A DNA stretch of 64,000 bases from Fragilariopsis cylindrus CCMP1102 (lineage: Eukaryota > Bacillariophyta > Bacillariophyceae > Bacillariales > Bacillariaceae): assembly GCA_900095095.1 (NCBI GenBank), contig FMBT01000435.1, positions 1 to 64,000 of the forward strand. The letters are read 5' to 3'. Within the stretch, counting starts at the first letter, position 1, and each line of letters starts with the position of its first letter. Made by a program: the position numbers and the translations under genes. Positions 1 through 10,962 of this stretch are shown here, one piece after another. The notes below the pieces were generated by a model. It had not been told where the DNA came from, did no database searches, and saw nothing but the letters and a program-made list of their open reading frames with translations.

Positions 1-76
1 TTTATATAGTCATAAACGTATTTTTCAGCTGTATAACTAATTGTCTAGGTCTGTGATTCTTAGACTGTCGCTTTAT

Positions 77-2812
77 TCACTGTAGAATAAATGCATCTTC
101 TAGAGCAATAACTTCAATTCGATTTTTACTGGAAAAATTGTGACCTCCTTCGCTCTGAACCTCAAGAAAGACGCGTTGATAATTGTTATTCTTCGCTGTA
201 GTACCGTTGCTGCCTTCTCCGCACTCTTTTTCGATATTACGTACGAGCTTTTTAAAGTACAGGATTGCATTGCGATGCGCCGGCACATTGGGATCGTCCA
301 AAGTTCCTATCAAAAGAAATCGAGTTGATGTTTGTAATTCAGGTTTGAGATTGTATATAGGGCAATAAGACCGAATCGTTGTATCCGCTTTTGGATCTAC
401 CGATGGATTGCCAAACTCGTCATATTCGTGTTCCGTAAGAAATAGATTTGAATTATTCATTGTACTTAATACGTCAACAAAAGCATTAGTCAACACAACC
501 TTGTCAAATAGGCCAGGATGACGATTGACAGCAGCTCCTACTAAAATTCCACCTGCAGAAAACACCTTACCAGTCAACGATGCACCCTCAAATCTATCAT
601 ATTTTAGGTATTTTGCACAGGCTTCGTAGTCTTCTATACCTCGGACTTTGTTTTCTCGACATCCTGCCAAATACCATGCCCTGCCAAGATCACCTCCACC
701 CCGCGTGTGCGCAAAGGCTAACACCACTCCTCGATCTAGCAAAGGACGCCAACCTGGATTGTATGAGAAATCCGTCTGTTCTCCATACGCTCCGTATCCA
801 ACAAGTACAACGTTTGCGGCTTTTTGGTTTGGATGAGACGATGAGGAAACATCACACTCTTTGTTGTAGAAGAGACTCAGCGGGACGTCGGTACCATCGA
901 TGCTTTCAACAACGACCTGCTCTTTCACGAGCACGTTATCCGCGCTAGTAATACTGTTGGCGGAATTATTGCTTGCACCAGAAATATTCTTTGTTTTTTT
1001 GGTATCAAAATTATATTCATAGACAACCCCTGGAAACACCGGCGATTCTAATTCAAATCGAAAAAAGTTCACATCGAAGCACATATTACCTACCGGTGAA
1101 AGTTTACTCCAAAGTGGAACTGCCTTGCAATTATGATTCTCTAATGATGATGATGACAAATCAATGATGGTGTCTTTCAATGCTTTTTGTTCTCGAGTCA
1201 ATGATGATGATGATGATGATGTCAATGTTGACATCGCATCTTCTTGAAGTTTGAAGGCATCACGTCGATGACGCACCCGAATGCGTTGATTACCATTTTT
1301 CTTAGATCTTTCGTATAGAACAGTATGATCTCGGAATAGATCCATATCTTCTATAAAGAAATTCCTTCCTTCATCATTCTCATCATCCTCATCATTATAG
1401 TCGCTGTCCTTGTCGTTTGTATGCCAAATCAGGGGCAGAGAATCAACGGAAATCTCGGTCAACGAATAATCTCCGTCATTTTTTCGTTCATTACTTGTCA
1501 ACATTATCAAATCTTGGTCGACTCCTACATCGATATGATACAAGACACCGTTTCGTCGTGGTTTCACCAATAAAAGTGGTTCTTTGACGGTCGGATCGGA
1601 ACATAAAAATATTTCATTACTACTCTTAGACATGGCTCGGATAGCAACATAATGACACCCCTTCGTTCGTTGAACATCTACAAATACTGTTGGATCATCG
1701 TTTTGATATACCAACGTTGGTTCAGTAACAATCGATAACAATGAAGGGTCGACCTTACATCCGACAACTCGATTTGGACGGCCTTGATTATCGGCAGATA
1801 CAAAATATAGTGATTGATAATAATAATCACAAACATCTTTTTCTTTTTTACGTTGCAGAACGGGTCCCCATTCAAGACTTATGGGATTGCTACTACTCGC
1901 GACATCATCGTTTTGATGCATAGAGGAAAATAATAATTCAGTTGAAATAGTGGACTCCATACCGGAATCGATATTGCGTATCCTCGTCGATGATAATCCA
2001 GTTCTTTCATCATACACTAAGTATGCGACACAACTTTCATCGGGTGTTAGAGACATAGAGACAATTTCTATGTTCGGTTCTAACTCCAAAACCAACTCTG
2101 ACGACGAAGGTTCCATCGTCGACTCCTTCGATGAATATCGTTGGTAAATTCGACGATATATGTCCTCATTTTCCGTTCCGGTTCCAACCTCCATTAATTC
2201 GAAACGGTACAAAAATTTCCCAGTAGGACCATATTCAGGTGGCGGTGATGATGATGCACTCCTCGTCCATATATTGTTGATGTCATCTTGGATTTCACGT
2301 TGTATATCGTCCACATCTGGTAAATGATGTCTCGTACGTTGACTTTCATATCGAAATTCGTTAATCTCGTCGGACGTTGTCGTAATTGATGTCCTATATT
2401 TATCTTCCCAGCGATCATCATCATCGTACTCCTTTTCGCTTATGTTATTACGCATTGTGTTTTTCGTATCCTTCTCATCTATATTTTTATCATTCTCATT
2501 GTTGTTGAAGATAGAGAAAAAATATCGTCTCGAATTTTGTACAACTCGTCGTCGAGGATGGAAGGATGATGGATACGACGATAAATCAGACATGGACAAA
2601 AACCTCCTTTCGGTACTACATATACAACTGTTTATCTCTATCGATGTCGATATTGTTGAAATCATTCGAAAATCTGTCGTCGAGGATGACGACGTCCGAT
2701 TTAAGGTACATGTATGTGGAACAGTTACCGGCGTAGACGTGACTTGGCAACAACGGCGACGACTTCGAACGAATAGTTTCGTCGCCATCAACATAGTTTT
2801 TGTGTTGATCAC
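77..2812 (-). CDS. S9A prolyl-oligopeptidase family serine peptidase (oligopeptidase B-like)
   Basis: A 911-residue uninterrupted ORF. The first ~100 residues are Ser/Arg-rich and look like an organelle presequence, followed by an acidic low-complexity linker. The middle third resembles the beta-propeller of S9A peptidases and the last ~230 residues are the alpha/beta-hydrolase domain. The nucleophile is Ser752 in VFSAGGIL, the acid Asp839 or Asp840 in GTLDDPNVP, and the base His891 in SEGGHNFSS. The stretch GGGDLGRAWYLAG matches oligopeptidase B/protease II. The family cleaves small peptides after basic or proline residues; the exact specificity here is inferred. Oddity: the residue before the nucleophile is Phe where the family usually has Gly, so activity is likely but not certain. 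The start is the first Met of the ORF; mitochondrial or plastid location is a guess from composition. It is transcribed toward the left edge. Confidence 0.88.
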   Translation of the reverse strand: MINTKTMLMATKLFVRSRRRCCQVTSTPVTVPHTCTLNRTSSSSTTDFRMISTISTSIEINSCICSTERRFLSMSDLSSYPSSFHPRRRVVQNSRRYFFSIFNNNENDKNIDEKDTKNTMRNNISEKEYDDDDRWEDKYRTSITTTSDEINEFRYESQRTRHHLPDVDDIQREIQDDINNIWTRSASSSPPPEYGPTGKFLYRFELMEVGTGTENEDIYRRIYQRYSSKESTMEPSSSELVLELEPNIEIVSMSLTPDESCVAYLVYDERTGLSSTRIRNIDSGMESTISTELLFSSMHQNDDVASSSNPISLEWGPVLQRKKEKDVCDYYYQSLYFVSADNQGRPNRVVGCKVDPSLLSIVTEPTLVYQNDDPTVFVDVQRTKGCHYVAIRAMSKSSNEIFLCSDPTVKEPLLLVKPRRNGVLYHIDVGVDQDLIMLTSNERKNDGDYSLTEISVDSLPLIWHTNDKDSDYNDEDDENDEGRNFFIEDMDLFRDHTVLYERSKKNGNQRIRVRHRRDAFKLQEDAMSTLTSSSSSSLTREQKALKDTIIDLSSSSLENHNCKAVPLWSKLSPVGNMCFDVNFFRFELESPVFPGVVYEYNFDTKKTKNISGASNNSANSITSADNVLVKEQVVVESIDGTDVPLSLFYNKECDVSSSSHPNQKAANVVLVGYGAYGEQTDFSYNPGWRPLLDRGVVLAFAHTRGGGDLGRAWYLAGCRENKVRGIEDYEACAKYLKYDRFEGASLTGKVFSAGGILVGAAVNRHPGLFDKVVLTNAFVDVLSTMNNSNLFLTEHEYDEFGNPSVDPKADTTIRSYCPIYNLKPELQTSTRFLLIGTLDDPNVPAHRNAILYFKKLVRNIEKECGEGSNGTTAKNNNYQRVFLEVQSEGGHNFSSKNRIEVIALEDAFILQ

Positions 2813-4103
2813 CGTTTTACAACCGATATAGTATCAAATTAGAGTATATAGCGAGACTGGGTACAGTACTAACTAGCTTAATACTTTCTCGATGTGTACG
2901 ATGCGACAAGATCAAAATGCAGTATCATACGCATGTCCTACTTCATAATCAGAAAAGAAGACTCTTCTTCGGTGTATTTCGGCGTTTCTACAATTGAGAA
3001 CAGGTTCAAGGCATCTCGGTAGGTCTCAACTAGCTGGCTAGATAGATTCTACTATAGAACATCCGACGTAGTCTCAATGTTGTTATGTTCATTTCATTTT
3101 TCGTTTGTTTCTTTATGATGATGGATGATGGATGATGGATGATGTTTATTGTACTGGGAATCAATCAGTCCCGGATCCTACAAAAATAGATGGAAAGCAT
3201 CATAGCAGCATAGCACACTGAATACACATTGCTCCAATCCCTATACTAGTACTACTAGTATTGAGATACAACTTCTTCTTCTAACATTTTGGCTCAGTTC
3301 AAGGATAAGCTATCATATTGACCAGATATCTAATCTAAAATCCCATTCAATGGTAGTAAATACATGGCATCCTCCACCTCTTCTTGTATAGATGAGCTGC
3401 TACCTTACATGACAACAAGATCGTTGGACCACCAAACAGCTCCTCCTCCTCATTATTATTATTATTATTGTTATTATTGTTATTATGCCATCCACCCTGT
3501 TGTGATGCCTACGAGTAAAATACAGACTAGTTACAGCTGTAATAAAATACTTACTATTATATCAGTTAGTGATGTAAAATGTTGCTCCTGGTTTATTAGA
3601 GTGAGTAACATTGTGAACGGACATGTTTGGCATGTTTTTCATGGTTAGAGCATTGTCAAGGGATACATTGAGTGTATATGCTCTCCTGAATGAATATGAC
3701 GAGTTGTCAACTATGTCACTTTATCCATGATCTTCCATATTGTTTCAACAAAGCAATCACTGCTATGATATCGCTCTCACTACACTCCTTCATGATTCAG
3801 AATGATTGGTCCTCTTGCATGGGACTTGAACAAACCATGAATAAAACAATATTTACTACAGAAGTCTAATTCTAGTAGACTAAAGAGTAAGCGACTGTAC
3901 ATCTACTGATAAATAGCTAGTTGTAGAAGACTGTATTGTATTTGAGTGAATAAACATAAAAAATTAACTAGAATTGGGGGCCTTACAGTAGCCCTTACTC
4001 CATTTTTAAGATGTTAAGTGCTTCTACTTATTAATATAGAGATATAATTAGTAAAAGCAAAGGAGAGATCGCCAACGAACGCAGCAACACAAGAAGAAAC
4101 TCT
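2813..4103. other. Intergenic region with simple repeats
   Basis: About 1.3 kb between the peptidase start and the eL15 3' end. I see no convincing gene. It holds a GATGATG-type microsatellite at about 3116-3144 and a (TTA)n tract at 3452-3486. The one moderately long ORF (3364-3648) is built on the repeat tract and has no recognisable domain. The left part presumably holds the peptidase promoter and the right end the eL15 3' UTR. Confidence 0.6.
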
Positions 4104-4720
4104 CTAACGGAATCGCTTGAGTTTCTGTGTGTTGCGTCGAAGCCAGGCAGCCTTCCACGAACCACCGATAGTACCATTGGCACGGTGACCCTTCTTTCGA
4201 AGACCACGTCCCTTACGTCCAGCAGATGTAAGACCACGCATTTCACGATGTTTATGAACAGGATTCACGATCCAGTTAATACGTGGGTCGTTTCTGATCT
4301 TTGTATGGTTAGGATCGACAAGGATGACCTCGTAGTATTTCATGGTAGCATCTTGATTGACCCAGTATGAGTTCAATACACGTAGGTTACCGTATTTACG
4401 TCCAACCTTTTCTTCTGCAACATTCTGTAAATTACGTTCAAATTTCAATTGATTAATACCTTGATGTTTTGGTTTACCCCAAACCATACCACGATGGTTT
4501 TGACGTTTACGTCCACCACGACGGACACCGGCACGAACAATAACATATCCTTGCTTGGCCTTGTAACCGAGACGATGAGCCTTATCGGTACGTGTAGGCG
4601 GTTGCATGTAAGGATGTTAGGTCTTTGACGGTATTCCCATGCTCGGACACGCATAAGAAATCTGAGTGCATCAGATTGCTTATGACGCCATAATTCTTCC
4701 ATATACTTGTAGGCACCCAT
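4104..4720 (-). CDS. RPL15: 60S ribosomal protein eL15 (one-base frameshift)
   Basis: Cytosolic large-subunit protein eL15, a structural rRNA-binding protein. The N-terminus starts at 4720 ([20 protein letters not shown]) and reads to RQRPNIL. The rest ([17 protein letters not shown] through [21 protein letters not shown] to the C-terminus) lies in another frame down to 4104. Joined length is ~205 residues, as expected for eL15. The two frames meet at about 4597-4605, where the coding strand has CGCCT and the family expects Arg-Pro (CGC CCx), so one C appears to be missing from a C run. No GT-AG intron fits, because no conserved residues are lost. A sequencing or assembly deletion is far more likely than loss of an essential gene. 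It is divergent from eL28, 643 bp away. Confidence 0.95.
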
Positions 4721-5363
4721 GATTGCTGATAATGTTTTTTGAATTGACTAAAAGAAAAGGAGAGATAAAATACACAACGTGAGATACTATGGAGCTATTA
4801 CTATTGCTGGAATGTAAACATTATCTTAAAACTACTGTAGCACAAAGCTTTTCATCATCATCATCTTCATCGTTGTTCATCTTACCTTAAAAATTAAGTT
4901 ATGATTATTGAGTAGAAGTAGTTCTCGTGTGGAGTGGGTGGAGGCAAAACAAAGCGTTAAAAATATCGTGCGGTGTATACGCGGTATTCTACTAGGAAAT
5001 CGAATCCCGGAAAATAGGACTCACTTTAGTAAATGATGTAAAAGGTATGATGGTACTAATTTCTACGTGTTTCTACGTGACCGTAGAAATAATTTCTCAT
5101 TTTGATTTGATTCTCGTGTCGCGATTTTCAATTGTTTCAATCTGAATTCATATCGTTTTTTTTAAAGTTGTTGTAAGTAACTACGACCATGATGATCAGC
5201 AGAAATCAATAGTCAATTCTTCTAGTAAATCGTATACCGTCCATAAGACCTATCGTACTGCTTAAACTTGTTTCCTCACCTCTGTGCCATTGATTTACCA
5301 TTGATCAACAATTTCTTCACCAATAACAAAACAGATTTATATATTAAGAAAAAAGAAATCAAG
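4721..5363. promoter_or_regulatory. Shared divergent promoter region of eL15 and eL28
   Basis: A 643-bp spacer between two divergently transcribed ribosomal-protein genes, so both promoters must lie here. Its most structured element is the inverted repeat at 5070-5089. Control of both genes from this spacer is inferred from arrangement only. Confidence 0.55.
5061..5089. promoter_or_regulatory. Palindrome with overlapping direct repeat in the ribosomal-protein promoter
   Basis: TTTCTACG and CGTAGAAA form 8-bp perfect arms around TGAC at 5070-5089. TTCTACGTG is also repeated directly at 5061-5069 and 5071-5079. The symmetrical sequence suits a dimeric transcription factor, but no factor is known from the sequence. 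Confidence 0.35.
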
Positions 5364-5819
5364 ATGGTTCAAATTGCCGATTCACTAACATGGGAACTTA
5401 TTAAGCATAACAATTGCTTCTTAAAGAAAAAGTCCGGTAAGACTAAGCGAACTGGAACTATTTCATTCTCGTCCGAGAAGGGAAATATTAAATCATTGAG
5501 TCAATTTAAGTTTTCCGGAATTGCCAATTCCAAGGCATTTGATATTTCATGTACTGATGATAACAAGGCCCAACTTTTCATTAAGACAGCATCCAAATGT
5601 GGAACACAACCAAAGAAGTCGTCTGCAACTATTCCATTAAACAAATCTGATTTTAGAAAAGTTGAAGCCACCATCAAGAATACCACAAGCGGTGTATTTT
5701 ACCGTCGGGATTTGGAATCTGCTGCATTAGCCAAATGGACTAAGGTATACCAAGGTAACAAGAAGGCAAATGGTACAAAAAAGACACGCCCATGTAAGAA
5801 GGGACGTGGTACTCTATAA
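5364..5819 (+). CDS. RPL28: 60S ribosomal protein eL28
   Basis: A 151-residue basic protein starting MVQIADSLTWELIKHNNCFL and ending in a lysine-rich tail (KKTRPCKKGRGTL). It matches cytosolic eL28: the LxWELxKxNNxFL N-terminus, the central NLxxLxxFKxSGIAN-type segment and a basic C-terminus. The open frame extends upstream to 5268, but the Met at 5364 is chosen because it aligns with the family start and follows an AAG context. No intron is seen. It is the divergent partner of eL15. Confidence 0.9.
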   Translation: MVQIADSLTWELIKHNNCFLKKKSGKTKRTGTISFSSEKGNIKSLSQFKFSGIANSKAFDISCTDDNKAQLFIKTASKCGTQPKKSSATIPLNKSDFRKVEATIKNTTSGVFYRRDLESAALAKWTKVYQGNKKANGTKKTRPCKKGRGTL

Positions 5820-6496
5820 ATAGTTTAGTAAAATATAGATGATCAATATCAAACATTTTCAGTTTAATAACCATAATAATTTCCGAATGACAATCACGGC
5901 GGAGTTTGCTTGTTGGGCTGTCTTATTGATATCTCCTTCGTTTAGTACTTATTTTTGCCAAACAAAACATATTGTATATACATGTACTATAGTTTGTAGC
6001 GTAGTGAGAAATCCATAACCGGAAATATACGGACTCTTCATCATGGTGCTCATCTTTTCTTCAAACAATTGTTTTCTGATGGAATGTCTCCTTCTTTTCT
6101 GGAACTATAATTTCTTGCAGAAATAATTCACGAAAGTTGGATTTATTGCATGCTACCACCGGTATATTTTAATGATCTGACTATGCATTCATTCTCTTGT
6201 CCCATTATCAGCACTCCTCACACACATACAACTCATGGCAAAAACCTCAACCCCCTTATTGCCACATGAAGCAGAATTTTTTTATTAAAAAAACTTTTAG
6301 TTTGGAGAAGAGATGGTGTCTTCAAGACAAAGTATTGCTGTGAAATGAAGTCCATACATTACTAATGAAAACTATATTAGATTAACCCTCAATGTGTGTG
6401 TGAGCAGGGGTAATAATTTCAATACTGTCATTGAGCATTTAGTAAATTTATTTATAGGTATGATATCTAATCTAAAACGCACCGTCATTTGCTTGC
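5820..6496. other. Intergenic, convergent
   Basis: 677 bp between the 3' ends of eL28 (+) and the APE-type nuclease (-). AT-rich; no gene, RNA or notable repeat recognised. It should contain the two 3' UTRs. Confidence 0.5.
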
Positions 6497-8142
6497 TTAC
6501 GATAATGTCAATTTCACAGCACAATGATCCGAACCACAAAATAGTCCTTCCATTCGAGTACCGTATCCAAGTATATCACAGCTATCAACAACCAAACTAT
6601 TATTACCATCATTATCATCAGAAATTTTCGTCGTTCCCGTTCCCGTTGTCGAAGTCTGTTTTTGATTATTATTACAACAAAGTAGTTTGGATGCTGGTGA
6701 TAGTAAGAAGTAATCGATACGCTGTCCCCTACCTTGATATTTTGCATATTTACCAGGATTCTTTGACTGTTGTCCCCTCCAGGTATAATTGGCAAGTTCC
6801 CACTTCTTCTGCTGTTGATCACCATCACCATCATTAGCATTAGCATTAGCATTAGCATTACTACTACTAGAATCAGTAGCAATTCCCATCGGATGTAATT
6901 CCCTCCATATATCACAAAAGTCTCCCTGTTTCAAAAATTCACGGAATCGATCACGTTCACCTTGAGTAAAACCAGGCATCCCTACATCCTGTTTATCTTT
7001 CTTTAAAGTGGGACGTTTCACAAAACATTTCTTCTCATCTGTCCACCACTCGTAAATCGTACTACTAGTACTCGTATTATGATTATTATCCTCGTCATTA
7101 TTACTATTATTTTTACCAGTCTGTGGTCTACGTTCCCAATGAGTACCATCTTGGTAGTTGTTTGCTACATTCATATCACCAATCCACAACATTTTCCGAT
7201 CATCATCATCCATCATCTTGTTATCATTCTGTGTTACTTGTAATATTTTTTTCCGATCCATCATAAAACGTAACATATCTCGATCCCAATCACGTCGTCG
7301 TTGGAATGATTCTTCTTTACTTCCATTATTTGGTACATATGTTTGTACAACATCCATATCTTGAAAGAAAAAGTATTGAAATCGTCCTTCTATGTTGTGA
7401 CGATGACGATGACGGTTGCTGCTGTTACGTTTAGTTGCCGATGACGACGACGAATTATTCACATGGTCTTTTTTCGGTGCGAAGAAGGATTTCAACGAGG
7501 CCTGCTGTTTCTTGGGTTTTGAGGAAGCATCAACATTGGAAGCAGCAGCAGTAGTAGCAGAATCATCGAGCGAGGACGATGATACTTCTAATCCACATTC
7601 CGATCGTGTCTTATTGAAACGACGTAACATTAGATCGATCGCCGATTGAGGAGTAAAAGCAGCAGAATTATCATCAGTACCAAATATATTATTATTATGA
7701 TTAGCATAGCACCGACTATGAATCAAGGTGAGTGTTCCTGCATATTTCTTATCAGCTAATGACCAGAATGGACAATAATCAATAAAGATAGTATCAATAA
7801 CAGGTTGTATCGAATTTCGATATTCATTATCTTGCAATGGTTGACCACGTAATTGATCAGGACCGGATGCTTTTAATCTAGCTTCTTGAATACAGATAAC
7901 ATCTGGATAATTGGTATCTCTAATAATTTTTGTAGTTCTGTTTGATTATTTTTTGCACGAGATGAAAACCCATTGCAATTCCAGGTTACAAAAGAACGTG
8001 GATAGTTGTTATTTTCTCGTCTTGCTGGGTTTTGCTCGATCTTTTGACGCTTCGTCGCATTGGTAACATCATCAGGATGATCAGCATTATCGACGATGGC
8101 ATCGGCATTCATCCTATTTTCTTTAGCGCTATTAGAAGACAT
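6497..8142 (-). CDS. ExoIII/APE-family AP endonuclease with an internal PIP-box-like motif (frameshifted)
   Basis: Endonuclease/exonuclease/phosphatase-fold protein, ~549 residues, predicted to cut DNA at abasic sites in base-excision repair. After a polar N-terminus (MSSNSAKENRMN) the core starts with FVTWNCNGFSSR (metal-site Asn) and, after the frame change, DVICIQEARLKASGPDQLRG (catalytic Glu). It continues with GDMNVA (Asp/Asn pair), GFTxGERDRFREFL, YTWR, RIDYFLLS and the final GSDHCAV (catalytic His). The frame changes near 7915-7921, where the coding strand reads TTATTAGAG and one base is needed to give LLRD. A Ser/Asn-rich insertion splits the fold and carries QASLKSFF, which matches the PCNA-binding PIP box (QxxLxxFF). 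Other low-complexity insertions lengthen it beyond typical Ape1. Nuclear location is inferred. Start Met at 8142. Confidence 0.88.
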
Positions 8143-8417
8143 CTCTTGAATGATAGAATTGTATTGTGCTTTCCTGAATGTTTTTCATTGGTTGATTGTT
8201 GATATATTTGTAGATCCTAGATTATTGCTTGTCGGCCATTTCCATGAAATTTTGCACATTATCTTGAAAATAAACGAAATCCCCCAGATAGAAAACGAAC
8301 CCCCTTTTGTCAGCCGTGAATTGTCAGTCGTGAAGCGTCATTTATTATTCTTAAGTTAGTCAGATTTTGAAGGAAAAAACAAGAATGTCCGAGACAAAAA
8401 ATTACAAACAATAAGCG

Positions 8418-10731
<2,314 letters not shown>

Positions 10732-10962
10732 AATAAATACAAATACGAATACGAATAATAACGATGATGGATTAAACTAAGTACAGATGTAAAGATAATT
10801 TAATGTAAATCTGCTTGTTGTATGAATAGTATTAGTAATATCCATGAATTATTTATTTGTTTACTTTGAATTGATAGCACAACGCAGCAGGCCAAAAAAA
10901 GTTGCTATACATATGGTCTTTGTCGATGGGGATCGAAATGCAAGGCACTACTAGTAGTAAAA

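Noticed and set aside
3364-3648. A 94-codon ORF with a Tyr run
   Set aside because: It is built on a TTA trinucleotide repeat, with no domain or conserved neighbour.
4445-4607. An intron explaining the eL15 frame change
   Set aside because: The residues on both sides are contiguous in the family, leaving no room for an intron; a single missing base accounts for everything.
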